Of a stretch of 64,000 bases of DNA, positions 42,349-51,457 are shown piece after piece. Source of the stretch: Flavobacterium ovatum (GTDB lineage Bacteria; Bacteroidota; Bacteroidia; Flavobacteriales; Flavobacteriaceae); the NCBI RefSeq assembly GCF_040703125.1, contig NZ_CP160035.1:4185486-4249485 (forward strand), given 5' to 3'. Every line of letters starts with the position of its first letter. Position 1 is the stretch's first letter. The translations under genes were made by a program, and so were the position numbers. The notes under the pieces were generated by a model. That model worked only from the letters and a program-made list of their open reading frames with translations. It was not told the origin of the DNA and did no database searches.

Positions 42349-45300
42349 AAAAGCAAAATATATTTCAAATATTCAAAAAACCAATCCTATTTGTAGGGCT
42401 GTTGTTAGTATTGGCGGGAATTTATTCCTATTCCAAAATGCAAACCAATCTTTTTCCAGAAGTACTATTTCCAAGAATTACTTTAATTGCTGATGCGGGT
42501 CAACAACCTATTGATCGCATGATGATCACGGTGACAAAGCCACTAGAAAGTGCTGTCAAAAAAGTCAAAGGTGTAACGATTGTCAAAAGCACGACCAGTA
42601 GAGGGAATTGTGTGATTGATGTGTTTTTTGACTGGGGTACTAATGTTTATGATGCTAAAACACAACTGGAAAGTCGGATAAATGAAATAAAAAACTTTTT
42701 ACCCCAAGGTGTTAGTATTGCAACCGAGGCGATGAATCAATCCACTTTTCCGGTTTATGGTTTTACTTTAGAAAGCAAAACACATAGTTTGGTTGCATTG
42801 AAAGACAAAGCCAATTTGATTGTGCGACCTTTATTCTCGCAAGTGCAAGGGATTTCAAACACCATCGTTCGAGGTGGAAAAAACAAAGAATTTGTAATTG
42901 TTCCCAATGCCACAAAAATGGCTACTTTGGGGATTACTCCCAATACCATTATTACGGTATTCAACAACAATAACTATGTATTGTCCAATGGTTCCGTTGA
43001 AAATTATGATAGATTGTACTTATCGTTAACGGATACTAGGATTTTAGATTTCGACCAACTTGAAAATACGGTAATCAAGAATGACGGAACAAGACTCATT
43101 AAATTAAAAGATATTGCTAAAGTTGAAGTAAAAGAACAAGTCGAATTTGTGGTGGTCAATGCCAATGGACATGATGCAGTAATAATCGATTTAATAAAAC
43201 AACCGGGAGTTAATTTAATTGACTTTGCTAATGATTGTCAAAGTAAGGCGGCTGAAATACAAAAACAATTACCCGAAGGGATGGTACTAAAACCATACTA
43301 TGACCAGTCCAATTTTGTTGGAGAAAGTGTTCATAGTGTAATCAAAACTATTTATGAAGGATTGTTTTTGGCTATTATTGTTATGATTTTCTTCTTGAAG
43401 TCTTGGAGAGCTAGTTTGGTCGTGATGATTACTATTCCGGTTACCTTAGCCTTTACCATCCTAGTACTATACTTGTCTGGGATTTCGATAAATATCATGT
43501 CATTGGGAGCCATCGCAGCTTCGATAGGTTTGATAATAGATGATGCCATTGTGATCATTGAACAAATTTACCGCAAACACGAAGAAGACCCCGATAAGGA
43601 CCGTTATGATGTTGTAAAAGAAGCCATTCATGACCTGTTTCCTGCTATGATTGGATCTTCATTGGCAACGATTGTGATTCATTTTCCTTTTCGAATGATG
43701 AGTGGACTGGCGGGTAGTTTCTTCAAAGAGCTTTCAGATACCATGCAACTAACCATGGTTACCTCCTTTTTGGTGACTTGGTTGTTGTTGCCTGTGATTC
43801 ACATTCTTATAGGGTTTAAACAACCCAAAAAATCACATCTGGTTAAAGAGGAAGATTCAAAGCAAAAGCTACGTTGGCTTACCTGGTTTTTTGACAAACC
43901 TATTTTTTCTTTCTCATTGATTTTCTTTTTCATTGTAGCAGCTTGGGTCAGTTTTAGCAAATTAGAAACCGGTTTTCTACCCGATTTGGACGAAGGAACA
44001 ATTGTGCTAGATTATTTCATGCCCGAGGGAACATCGCTAAAAGAAACGGATAGGGTACTCAATGAAGTCGAGAAAACAATTATAGCACATCCAGACGTAG
44101 AAACCTACAGCCGTAGAACTGGTATCCGAATGTCCTTTAGTACTGTCCCGCAAAATTTTGGAGATTATTCGATACAACTTAAAAACAATAGAAGTAAAAC
44201 TACTGTTGATGTGATTGATGATTTACGAAAAGCGATTGCTGCCAAACAACCCGTACTACACATTGGATTTGGACAACGAATTGCCGATTTACTAGGCGAT
44301 TTAATGTCTACTCCATCTCCAATTGAAGTAAAATTTTTTGGTGATAATTACGAACAGTTGCAACATATTTCCAAACAAGCCGAAGAAATAATAGGCACTA
44401 TTTCTGGTGTAGCTGATATTGATAATGGAATGCGACTTGCAGGTCCTTCTTTGATTTTTATGCCCAATCAAGAAGTCTTAACGCAATATAAAATTTCCTT
44501 GCTTGATTTTCAAACCCAATTGTCCGCTTATACGGGTGGCGTTACCTTGGGTAGTAATGCCAACCAGCCTGTTCCTTCGCCTGCGCAAGCCGCTATGACT
44601 GCTGGAATTCAAGTGGGTCAAATTCAAGAAGGAGAACAAATGCGAAGAATCATCATGCGCTATGCTGACATGAACGCAAATAACCTTGAGAAAATAAAAC
44701 AGCAACTGATTTTCTTGCCCGATGGCACGACAAGACCTTTGACTTTCTTTTGTGATGTCAAAGTGGTAAAAGGAGAAAACGAACAGCGCAGAGAAAATTT
44801 AAAATCATGTGTTGTCTTAACTGCCCGTTTGGACAATCGTGATTTGGGTAGTGCTATTGCTGAAATACAACAAAAACTCAATACACAATTATCTTTACCC
44901 AAAGGCTATTCGATTGCTTACGGTGGTGCTTATGCAGAACAACAGCAATCATTTAAGGAGCTGATGTTAATACTTTTTCTGGCTTCACTATTAGTCTTTG
45001 GTGTGTTTTTGTTTTTGTTCAAAGAATGGTTGCTGTCCGTACTACTATTGTTTATTTCGGTAATGGGTATCTGTGGTTGTATTATTGCTTTATATCTGAC
45101 GAATATTCCGCTGAATGTAAGTAGTTATACCGGAATAATTATGATTGTAGGGATTCTTGCCGAGAATGCCATTTTTACGGTAGCCCAATTTCGATTCAAT
45201 ATGGAACAGAACAATAATAATATTGATCAATCTATCAATTATGCGATTGCTTTGCGAATTCGCCCAAAATTAATGACAGCCATTGGAGCAATTTTAGCGC

Positions 45301-45461
45301 TTACGCCATTGGCCTTAGGATTGGGTATAGGTGCGCAAATGCAACAACCTCTTGCAATTGCTGTAATTGGTGGCTTTGTGGTCGGTTTGCCAATGTTACT
45401 ATTGGTTTTCCCTAGTTTAATGCGACTGTTGTATAGAAGACAACTTGTACTAATTCATTAA
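42345..45461 (+). CDS. RND-type efflux pump permease
   Basis: A 1038-residue proton-driven inner-membrane transporter of the AcrB type: two repeats of six transmembrane helices with two large periplasmic loops. The first helix carries FVGLLLVLAGIYSYSKMQ. GLIIDDAIVIIEQIYRKHEE holds the proton-relay aspartates (D399 and D400) of TM4, and GILAENAIFTVAQFRF is the TM10 equivalent. The exported substrate cannot be read from sequence. With TolC, adaptor and two-component genes directly upstream it forms a complete regulated tripartite pump. The paired aspartates favour the HAE (organic compounds) over the heavy-metal subgroup. Confidence 0.9.
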   Translation: MKKQNIFQIFKKPILFVGLLLVLAGIYSYSKMQTNLFPEVLFPRITLIADAGQQPIDRMMITVTKPLESAVKKVKGVTIVKSTTSRGNCVIDVFFDWGTNVYDAKTQLESRINEIKNFLPQGVSIATEAMNQSTFPVYGFTLESKTHSLVALKDKANLIVRPLFSQVQGISNTIVRGGKNKEFVIVPNATKMATLGITPNTIITVFNNNNYVLSNGSVENYDRLYLSLTDTRILDFDQLENTVIKNDGTRLIKLKDIAKVEVKEQVEFVVVNANGHDAVIIDLIKQPGVNLIDFANDCQSKAAEIQKQLPEGMVLKPYYDQSNFVGESVHSVIKTIYEGLFLAIIVMIFFLKSWRASLVVMITIPVTLAFTILVLYLSGISINIMSLGAIAASIGLIIDDAIVIIEQIYRKHEEDPDKDRYDVVKEAIHDLFPAMIGSSLATIVIHFPFRMMSGLAGSFFKELSDTMQLTMVTSFLVTWLLLPVIHILIGFKQPKKSHLVKEEDSKQKLRWLTWFFDKPIFSFSLIFFFIVAAWVSFSKLETGFLPDLDEGTIVLDYFMPEGTSLKETDRVLNEVEKTIIAHPDVETYSRRTGIRMSFSTVPQNFGDYSIQLKNNRSKTTVDVIDDLRKAIAAKQPVLHIGFGQRIADLLGDLMSTPSPIEVKFFGDNYEQLQHISKQAEEIIGTISGVADIDNGMRLAGPSLIFMPNQEVLTQYKISLLDFQTQLSAYTGGVTLGSNANQPVPSPAQAAMTAGIQVGQIQEGEQMRRIIMRYADMNANNLEKIKQQLIFLPDGTTRPLTFFCDVKVVKGENEQRRENLKSCVVLTARLDNRDLGSAIAEIQQKLNTQLSLPKGYSIAYGGAYAEQQQSFKELMLILFLASLLVFGVFLFLFKEWLLSVLLLFISVMGICGCIIALYLTNIPLNVSSYTGIIMIVGILAENAIFTVAQFRFNMEQNNNNIDQSINYAIALRIRPKLMTAIGAILALTPLALGLGIGAQMQQPLAIAVIGGFVVGLPMLLLVFPSLMRLLYRRQLVLIH

Positions 45462-45517
45462 CGAAACCAAAATAATTTAGTACCTAAGTATCATTTATTT
45501 TGAACTAAAAAGCAAAA

Positions 45518-45560
45518 AAAGAACCATTCATAAATTAAGGTAATTTATGAATGGTTCTTT
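45518..45560. terminator. Bidirectional terminator, RND pump gene / HAD gene
   Basis: A perfect 20-bp stem (45518-45537 and 45541-45560) with a 3-base loop has A residues on the left and T residues on the right, between convergent genes. Confidence 0.9.
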
Positions 45561-45578
45561 TTAATTTAAAAAAATATA

Positions 45579-46376
45579 CTAATTCAATATAAACTTTCTG
45601 ATTACTTCAGCGACACCATGGTCATTGTTTGAAGCTACAATTACATTCGCACGGTCACGTAATTCGGGAGTAACATTATCTACCCAAACACCTAAACCTG
45701 CATATTCTACCATCGTCAAATCATTGCCTGCATTACCTACGGCTATAATTTCACTTTGCTGAATATTCAATTTTTCTGCCAGTATTTTGATACTATACGC
45801 TTTATCAATTCCGGTTTGAGCAACTTCTAGAAAAAAAGGTTTTGACATGCAAATACTCAAATGTGGCATCGTGGATTTCAAATCTTTCTCAACCTCTTTT
45901 AAATACGAAGGTTCTTCTAGCAAAATACATTTGATTGCTGATTTATAAACCGAAGCTTTAAAATCAGTAACTAAATTATGTTGCAGTCCTGTAATATTCA
46001 ACTCTACATCGATATATTCAGAATGCGTTTCACTTACTACTTTTCCGTCTAAATAAGTAATGATATGTGTTTTACTTTTTTGGCTGTAATCGTATAAAGT
46101 ATGAATTTGTTCTTGCGTTAAGGTTTGTTCAAAAATGACTTCGTCGCTACTTAAATCCGTTATAACCGCTCCGTTATATGAAATCATATAGGAAGTATGC
46201 ATGTTAAGTTCCTTAGCATATTCAATCATTGCAGGTGTTGGTCGTCCCGAAGCCAAAACCACATGTACTCCCAGCTCTTGAGCCTTGGTAATCATTTCTT
46301 TATTTTCAATTGAAATAATATGGTCATCATTCAACAAGGTGTCATCCATGTCAAGGACCAGCATTTTGTATTTCAT
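45579..46376 (-). CDS. Cof-type HAD-IIB family hydrolase
   Basis: A 265-residue HAD superfamily phosphatase of the Cof/IIB type, which acts on sugar phosphates, FMN/PLP-type or nucleotide phosphates in the cytoplasm. LVLDMDDTLLNDDH carries the DxD nucleophile pair, ASGRP the Thr/Ser motif II, and GNAGNDLTMVEYAGLGVWV the motif III/IV GDxxND-like loop (here GNxxND). The cap domain between residues 85 and 185 is IIB-like. The exact substrate cannot be assigned from sequence. It stands alone between the pump operon and the DUF2007 gene. Confidence 0.9.
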   Translation of the reverse strand: MKYKMLVLDMDDTLLNDDHIISIENKEMITKAQELGVHVVLASGRPTPAMIEYAKELNMHTSYMISYNGAVITDLSSDEVIFEQTLTQEQIHTLYDYSQKSKTHIITYLDGKVVSETHSEYIDVELNITGLQHNLVTDFKASVYKSAIKCILLEEPSYLKEVEKDLKSTMPHLSICMSKPFFLEVAQTGIDKAYSIKILAEKLNIQQSEIIAVGNAGNDLTMVEYAGLGVWVDNVTPELRDRANVIVASNNDHGVAEVIRKFILN

Positions 46377-46472
46377 ATTTTATGCTATTTCCGCCATTAG
46401 CGTGTTTATTATTTTTTTCAGAAGTCATCTCGACTCCGCTCAATCTAGCAAACGTAATTACAATTGATGCTA

Positions 46473-46691
46473 CTAAATACTTAATCGAAACTCCTCAATT
46501 ACCGGACTAACTTTACCATATTCCGTTTCTTGAACAAATAATTCAACCGCTTGGCCGTAGCTTCCAAAACCTGCTAAACGTGCTGATTGAATGTTGTCTT
46601 TCATCACTACGTCAATTCCTATTGCTTCAATTTTTTCTTTCAAAGCCAAGGCTAATATTTCACTTCCTGAAAACACTTTCATTAATCCCAT
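46473..46691 (-). CDS. DUF2007 domain-containing protein
   Basis: A 72-residue protein consisting of one DUF2007 (putative signal-transducing) domain: MKVFSGSEILALALKEKIEA starts it, and ELFVQETEYGKVSPVIEEF is its conserved end. It folds as a small ferredoxin-like unit related to PII-type proteins. No catalytic residues are expected. It lies 53 bp downstream of the DEAD-box gene on the same strand, so cotranscription is possible. Function unknown beyond the domain name. Confidence 0.8.
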   Translation of the reverse strand: MGLMKVFSGSEILALALKEKIEAIGIDVVMKDNIQSARLAGFGSYGQAVELFVQETEYGKVSPVIEEFRLSI

Positions 46692-46743
46692 AATATCTAT
46701 ATTTTACTTTTTCTTACTGACCACTAAAACTGAATACTGCAAA

Positions 46744-47373
46744 CTAATCTTCTTCCTCAGATTCCTCAAAATCAAACTCAAAAGGCTCAATCAACATTTT
46801 ATCTGCAAGAGACTCAATGCGGTCTGTCAATTCGGTAGCAAAGATGATTCGCTGCGTTTTGGCAATACTGTTGGAAATACGTACGATTTTTGTCTCGTGA
46901 CGTAGTCTCAACATTGGGTCGGCATCATCAACGATAAACATTTTCAAACGGTTGACATTGTATCCTGCAGTACTTAACATGTCGCTTAATTTAGTAGGTG
47001 TACCTACCAAAACATCGACACCTCCAGAAATATAATTCTTATCGTAATCAATATCGCCTTTGTCGTGAACACCAAAAACTGTCAAATCAGTATGAGCGCC
47101 AAGTTTTTCAAATACAGATAACATTTCAACTACTTTATCTTTGTCTTGTACCACAATCAAAGCTCTTGGAGATTGCTCTCCTTCTTTTACTAATTGCTGA
47201 ATAACATTCAGAGCAATAGTCGTTGTTTTCCCTGAACCAGCAGGAGCCAAAATCAAACAATCAGCCCCACTTTTGATGGTTGAAAATGTTTCTTTTTGCA
47301 AATCGTTTGCTTCAATCAATCCACAATCGATAAGTGATTGCTGTAGCCCTTCATTTAATTTTTTTAATTTCAT
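46744..47373 (-). CDS. DEAD/DEAH-box-like helicase, single RecA domain
   Basis: A 209-residue protein that matches only the first RecA-like domain of DEAD-box RNA helicases. LILAPAGSGKTTTIALNV is motif I (APAGSGKT), PRALIVVQDKDK motif Ia, LVGTPTKLSDML motif Ib, and MFIVDDADPMLRL motif II with DDAD in place of DEAD. IIFATELTD may stand for motif III (SAT is replaced by FAT). The second RecA domain is absent, and no fragment of it is seen downstream (the next gene is DUF2007). The C-terminus is acidic (FEESEEED). It may bind ATP or RNA but cannot be a full helicase by itself. Confidence 0.8.
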   Translation of the reverse strand: MKLKKLNEGLQQSLIDCGLIEANDLQKETFSTIKSGADCLILAPAGSGKTTTIALNVIQQLVKEGEQSPRALIVVQDKDKVVEMLSVFEKLGAHTDLTVFGVHDKGDIDYDKNYISGGVDVLVGTPTKLSDMLSTAGYNVNRLKMFIVDDADPMLRLRHETKIVRISNSIAKTQRIIFATELTDRIESLADKMLIEPFEFDFEESEEED

Positions 47374-47441
47374 ATTTTTAGTTATAAGTTATGTGTTATG
47401 AGTTATGAGGCTAAACCTCTAACCTCTAACCCATAACTATT
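47374..47441. repeat. Short imperfect repeat and hairpin between regulator and DEAD-box genes
   Basis: The heptamer TTATGAG/TTATAAG/TTATGTG is repeated in tandem (47382-47408). Together with the CCTCTAACCTCTAACCCATA stretch (47414-47434) it can form an imperfect stem. It may act as a weak terminator for the regulator gene. It is typical of short intergenic repeats in this window. Confidence 0.45.
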
Positions 47442-48605
47442 TTATTTACTAGCAAAAAGCTTCACGTCATTCTCTGATATTTCTGTACTTCCAAGGATAA
47501 TCAAACGTTCGATTACATTTCGTAACTCTCTAATGTTTCCTGTCCAATCATATTCTTGCAATAGTTTCACGGCTTTGTCTGAGAATTTCTTCACTGCGGT
47601 TCCGTTTTCCGAAGCAATTTTGTTTGCAAAATGACTGATTAAAAGCGGAATATCTTCACGTCTGTCATTCAAAGAAGGAACTTTGATTAAAATCACCGCC
47701 AATCGGTGGTACAAATCCTCACGGAAACGACCTTCGGCGATTTCTGTTTTTAAATCTTTATTGGTAGCGGCAACGACACGTACATCTACTTTGATGTCCT
47801 TGTCTGCTCCTACTCTAGTAATCATACTTTCTTGCAAGGCACGTAACACTTTGGCTTGAGCCGAAAGACTCATATCTCCAATTTCGTCCAAGAAGATGGT
47901 TCCTTTGTCAGCGGCTTCAAACTTTCCAGCGCGGTCTTTAACTGCAGAAGTAAAGGCTCCTTTAACGTGACCAAACAATTCGCTTTCTATCAGTTCTGAC
48001 GGAATCGCAGCACAGTTTACTTCGATTAAAGGGAAACTAGCACGCTCACTTTTTTCGTGCAATTGATGGGCGACCAACTCTTTTCCTGTTCCGTTGGCAC
48101 CTGTAATTAGGACTCTGGCTTCGGTTGGGGCTACTTTGTCAATCATGACTTTTATCAAATCGATGGCTTCGCTTTCGCCGATCATTTGGTAATTTTTAGA
48201 AACTTTTTTCTTTAGAATTTTGTTCTCTACTACCAATTGCTTTCTGTCTAATGCGTTTCTAACCGTGTTTAACAAACGGTTCAAATCGGGTGGTTTTGAG
48301 ATATAATCAAAAGCCCCCAAACGCATCGTATTTATAGCGGTTTCCATATCTCCATGACCTGAAATCATGACCATCGGAATTTCTGGTTTAATTTTTTTGA
48401 CTGCTTCAAGTACCTCAACACCATCCATTTTTGGCATTTTGATATCACAAAGAACTAAGTCGTAATCGTTATTTTTTATTTTTTCAAAACCGATAGTTCC
48501 ATCCTCAGCTTCTTCCACTTCATAAGTGTCATTTTCTTCTGAAAGTATTTTGGATAATACTCTACGGATAGCGGCTTCGTCTTCAATAATTAATATTTTC
48601 GGCAT
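47442..48605 (-). CDS. Sigma-54-type response regulator lacking a DNA-binding domain
   Basis: A 387-residue NtrC-family protein: a receiver domain (residues 1-120; phosphoacceptor D54 in LVLCDIKMPKMDG) and an AAA+ domain (about 140-380). ITGANGTGKELVA is Walker A, GTIFLDEIGDMSL Walker B, and HVKGAFTSAVKDRAG corresponds to the sigma-54-contact GAFTGA loop but reads GAFTSA. The protein ends at IRELRNVIERLIILGSTEIS plus about 12 residues, so the usual C-terminal Fis-type helix-turn-helix is absent. It could act from solution or with a partner. No histidine kinase lies beside it. The ATG at 48605 (MPKILIIEDE) is used instead of a frame 10 codons longer. Confidence 0.88.
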   Translation of the reverse strand: MPKILIIEDEAAIRRVLSKILSEENDTYEVEEAEDGTIGFEKIKNNDYDLVLCDIKMPKMDGVEVLEAVKKIKPEIPMVMISGHGDMETAINTMRLGAFDYISKPPDLNRLLNTVRNALDRKQLVVENKILKKKVSKNYQMIGESEAIDLIKVMIDKVAPTEARVLITGANGTGKELVAHQLHEKSERASFPLIEVNCAAIPSELIESELFGHVKGAFTSAVKDRAGKFEAADKGTIFLDEIGDMSLSAQAKVLRALQESMITRVGADKDIKVDVRVVAATNKDLKTEIAEGRFREDLYHRLAVILIKVPSLNDRREDIPLLISHFANKIASENGTAVKKFSDKAVKLLQEYDWTGNIRELRNVIERLIILGSTEISENDVKLFASK

Positions 48606-48716
48606 TTTTTTTATTTTTGAAAAGGCTGTTGGCACTTAGCTTTTGGCTGTTGGCTTTTTACCTATATTTTTAATTCTTAATTGGCAATGTTCGCAAAAAT
48701 TCATTAACTCTCTCTT

Positions 48717-48776
48717 TAGCCCTGATAGAGCCGATATCCTCGCAGCGGAGCGGAGAGATAAAGGTGAAAGCAGGAA
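48717..48776 (+). repeat. Degenerate intergenic element, copy 5 (short)
   Basis: TAGCCCTGATAGAGCCGATATCC, split here as TAGCCCTGATAGAGC and CGATATCC, then GCAGCGGAGCGGAGAGATAA and AGGTGAAAGCAGG. It has the TAGCCCTGATAG start also seen in copies 1 and 6. It lies in the 264-bp gap between the regulator and the ABC permease genes; upstream (48625-48655) the direct repeat GGCTGTTGGC occurs twice. Confidence 0.55.
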
Positions 48777-48869
48777 CAATATTTACTGACAAAAACCAAG
48801 CCATTCGCTCCTAATTCTTCTTTAAGCGTTTATTTGTTTATTCGATTAAGCGATTAAACAAATAAACGC

Positions 48870-50192
48870 TTAACCCGCATACTTCAACCAGCGGTACAAT
48901 TCTTTCCATGATGGTTTTTTGCCGTACATTAAGATTCCTACTCGGTAAATCTTGGCGGCGAACCAAACTACTCCCAAAAAGGTCGTAAATAAAATGGTAA
49001 CCGAAATCGCAATTTGCCACAAAGGTACGCCAAACGGAATTCGCATGAGCATTACGATTGGAGATGTTAACGGAATCATCGAAAACACGACCGCTATCGT
49101 GCCGTGTGGGTCGTTGACTACGCTGAAAAACCCGATGTAAACGCTCAAAATAAGCGGCATTATGATAGGTAACAAAAACTGTTGTGAGTCGGTTTGATTG
49201 TCGACTGCGGCTCCGATGGCGGCGTAAAACGAACTGTATAAAAAGTAGCCTCCTATGAAATAAACGATGAATCCTAGCAAAATTGATGCGATGGGTAAGT
49301 TCCACAATTCTTTGATGTACATTTGGATGGTACCTGCCATTTCACTTTGGGCGTGTTCCATAATTTCGGGCGAAATACGTGCGGTAGGTCCAACATTGAC
49401 TCCAAAAAAGTAAGAGGCAAAAGTCATAATCGAAAGCCCTAAAATGGTCCAAATAGTGAATTGTAGAATTCCAGCCAATGAGGTTCCAACGATTTTACCA
49501 ATCATTAACTGAAAGGGTTTTACCGAGGAAATGATGATTTCGATGATGCGATTGGTTTTTTCTTCGATAACCGAACGCATGACCATGTTTCCGTACATGA
49601 TGATGAACATCATGACCAAATAACCAAAAGCACCTCCGATGAAAACCTTGATTTCATTCAGCCCTTTTAGCGTTTCTTCACCAGATGTTTTGGCAAGGTT
49701 CAGAACAACTTTGGATTGTGCTTTATGAATCGCTAAAGTATCCAAATGTGCTTTCTCGAGGTTGAGTTGCGTTATTTTCTTGCCGATTACATCTTGAACA
49801 TTTTCGATAAATGAAATGCTGGGACTGGTATTGGCAATAAGTTGAATTTTATTTTCTAAAGCCGTTGGATCTGCTTCACTTGGGATTAGAAGTAATCCTT
49901 CATAACTCTGATTGGCGATGCTGTCCTTGAGAAACTGCACATCGATTGGGGATAAATCGACGTATTTATATTCTGCTTCCTTTTGGTTTTGTGCCACCAA
50001 TTCTTTGACAAAAATACCCGATGGGTCGTGAATGGCGATGCGCTTCGTATCTGCTTTCATCGAGCTCAGGTAGCTGATAAAAACCGTGATGGCCACAAAC
50101 AGCAACGGACTCAAAAAAGTCATCACAATAAATGACCTATTGCGAACTTTGGATATAAATTCTCTTTTTATAATTAATGAAATGATGCTCAT
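48870..50192 (-). CDS. ABC transporter permease (NatB-like)
   Basis: A 440-residue ABC-2-type permease. One transmembrane helix near residue 25-45 (VMTFLSPLLFVAITVFISYL) is followed by a large periplasmic domain and then five or six helices in residues 185-425. FIGGAFGYLVMMFIIMYGNM starts the block, and EEKTNRIIEIIISSVKPFQLM is the conserved amphipathic NatB/YhaP-type segment (split by one residue in description). It probably pairs with the ATPase encoded at 50271-51191, forming an exporter related to NatAB. The substrate (Na+, a drug or peptide) is unknown. Confidence 0.87.
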   Translation of the reverse strand: MSIISLIIKREFISKVRNRSFIVMTFLSPLLFVAITVFISYLSSMKADTKRIAIHDPSGIFVKELVAQNQKEAEYKYVDLSPIDVQFLKDSIANQSYEGLLLIPSEADPTALENKIQLIANTSPSISFIENVQDVIGKKITQLNLEKAHLDTLAIHKAQSKVVLNLAKTSGEETLKGLNEIKVFIGGAFGYLVMMFIIMYGNMVMRSVIEEKTNRIIEIIISSVKPFQLMIGKIVGTSLAGILQFTIWTILGLSIMTFASYFFGVNVGPTARISPEIMEHAQSEMAGTIQMYIKELWNLPIASILLGFIVYFIGGYFLYSSFYAAIGAAVDNQTDSQQFLLPIIMPLILSVYIGFFSVVNDPHGTIAVVFSMIPLTSPIVMLMRIPFGVPLWQIAISVTILFTTFLGVVWFAAKIYRVGILMYGKKPSWKELYRWLKYAG

Positions 50193-50204
50193 ATCGATTA
50201 ACGA

Positions 50205-50250
50205 TTTTTGATTGTTGATTAACGTCCCGACGGTTCGGGATTGATTTTCT
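50205..50250. repeat. Intergenic palindromic repeat between ABC permease and ATPase genes
   Basis: TTAACGATTTTTGATTGTTG (50199-50218) and a CCCGACGGTTCGGG hairpin (50226-50239) lie in the 78-bp gap. Both are of the kinds seen elsewhere in the window's intergenic repeats. Confidence 0.45.
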
Positions 50251-50270
50251 ATAGATAACCGCTAATCTTT

Positions 50271-51191
50271 TTAACCACTTACTGTTTGAATAAATATATC
50301 ATTGACAGACGGGATTTTTTCTACAAAATGGGTGACTTGTCCTTTTTGAACTAAAATATTCAACAACTCATTTGGCGTTGCGTTACCAATATGAATTTCC
50401 AATTTCAACTCGTTATTCAATGATTTAAAATGGGCTGGATTGACCGTGAATTTTTGGGTGACGGCAAACATCAAACCTTCGACATCAGAACTTAAAATTC
50501 CTACTTCGTAACTGTTGGTGCGAAATTGTCGTTTGACATCGTTTAGTTTTCCTTCTATTAATTTATTGGATTTGTGAATCAAAGCGATATCGTCGCATAA
50601 TTCTTCAACACTTTCCATGCGATGAGTCGAAAACAATATTGTAGTTCCTTGCTCTTTTAGAGCTAAAATTTCATCTTTGATGACATTGGCATTTACAGGG
50701 TCAAATCCTGAAAAAGGTTCGTCGAGAATCAACAATTTGGGTTGGTGTAAAACACAAACAACAAACTGAATTTTTTGCGCCATTCCTTTCGATAATTCTT
50801 GGATTTTCTTATTCCACCAACCTTGAATTTCGAGTCGGTCAAACCAGTAATCCAATTGCTTTTTGGCTTCGCTTTTTGATAAACCTTTCATCTGTGCCAA
50901 ATACAAACACTGCTCACCCACTTTCATGCTTTGGTACAAACCACGCTCTTCGGGCAAATAACCGATATGCTGAATGTGTTTGGGTTGTAGTTTTTCGCCA
51001 TCTAATAAAATCTCACCACTATCTGGCAAAGTGATTTGATTGATGATTCGGATTAAGGAAGTTTTCCCTGCTCCATTTGGCCCTAAAAGCCCGTAAATAC
51101 TTCCTTTAGGAATACTTAACGAAACGGCGTTCAAAGCGGTATAATCCCCGTATTGCTTGACAACTTTGTTGACTTCAAGTAAGTTACTCAT
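50271..51191 (-). CDS. ABC transporter ATP-binding protein (NatA-like)
   Basis: A 306-residue ATPase subunit: GLLGPNGAGKTSLIR is Walker A, LSKGMAQKIQ the signature (LSKGM variant), LLILDEPFSGFDPVN Walker B, and FSTHRMESVEELCD the H-loop. The C-terminal 90 residues form the DUF4162-like accessory domain of NatA-type ATPases. It lies 78 bp upstream of the permease gene on the same strand, so the two are one operon. It would power export of an unknown substrate. Confidence 0.92.
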   Translation of the reverse strand: MSNLLEVNKVVKQYGDYTALNAVSLSIPKGSIYGLLGPNGAGKTSLIRIINQITLPDSGEILLDGEKLQPKHIQHIGYLPEERGLYQSMKVGEQCLYLAQMKGLSKSEAKKQLDYWFDRLEIQGWWNKKIQELSKGMAQKIQFVVCVLHQPKLLILDEPFSGFDPVNANVIKDEILALKEQGTTILFSTHRMESVEELCDDIALIHKSNKLIEGKLNDVKRQFRTNSYEVGILSSDVEGLMFAVTQKFTVNPAHFKSLNNELKLEIHIGNATPNELLNILVQKGQVTHFVEKIPSVNDIFIQTVSG

Positions 51192-51254
51192 TCTAAAATT
51201 TGAATTTGTGTAAAAGTAAAGAAATCAAAGCGAATTCCTTTGTTTTAGCATCAA

Positions 51255-51291
51255 AAAACCCATCCTCTTTACAGAAAAAAGGATGGGTTTT
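51255..51291 (-). terminator. Terminator of the grpE-dnaJ operon
   Basis: AAAACCCATCCT (51255-51266) and AGGATGGGTTTT (51280-51291) pair perfectly with a 13-base loop. On the minus strand a T run follows. It lies downstream of dnaJ. Confidence 0.75.
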
Positions 51292-51302
51292 GTATTTAAA
51301 AA

Positions 51303-51420
51303 AAACAAACACTAATTTCACTAATTTTCACAAAACATTTCGTGAAATTTATTTCTTAGTGAAATCAATCATAAAACAGTTGAATTAGTGTTAATTCGTG
51401 CGATTCGTGTTTAATTTTTA
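51303..51420. repeat. Intergenic 'cactaatt/cgtg' repeat tract
   Basis: AACACTAATTTCACTAATTTTC (51309-51330, written in two parts: AACACTAATTTC and ACTAATTTTC) and its rough inverse GAATTAGTGTTAATTCGTG (51382-51400) form an imperfect long inverted repeat. Similar CACTAATT units occur at 53552-53598. No gene is seen. Confidence 0.45.
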
Positions 51421-51457
51421 GTTGCTACATTGGTAAAAATAATCATCTCACTTTTTC

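Noticed and set aside
48633..48652. Sigma-54-like promoter (TGGCAC...TTTGG)
   Set aside because: It lies inside a GGCTGTTGGC direct repeat on the strand opposite to the neighbouring genes, and the -12 part is not a match.
48838..49305. 155-residue frame overlapping the ABC permease gene
   Set aside because: It is out of frame with a clear transporter and is Arg/His-rich shadow sequence.
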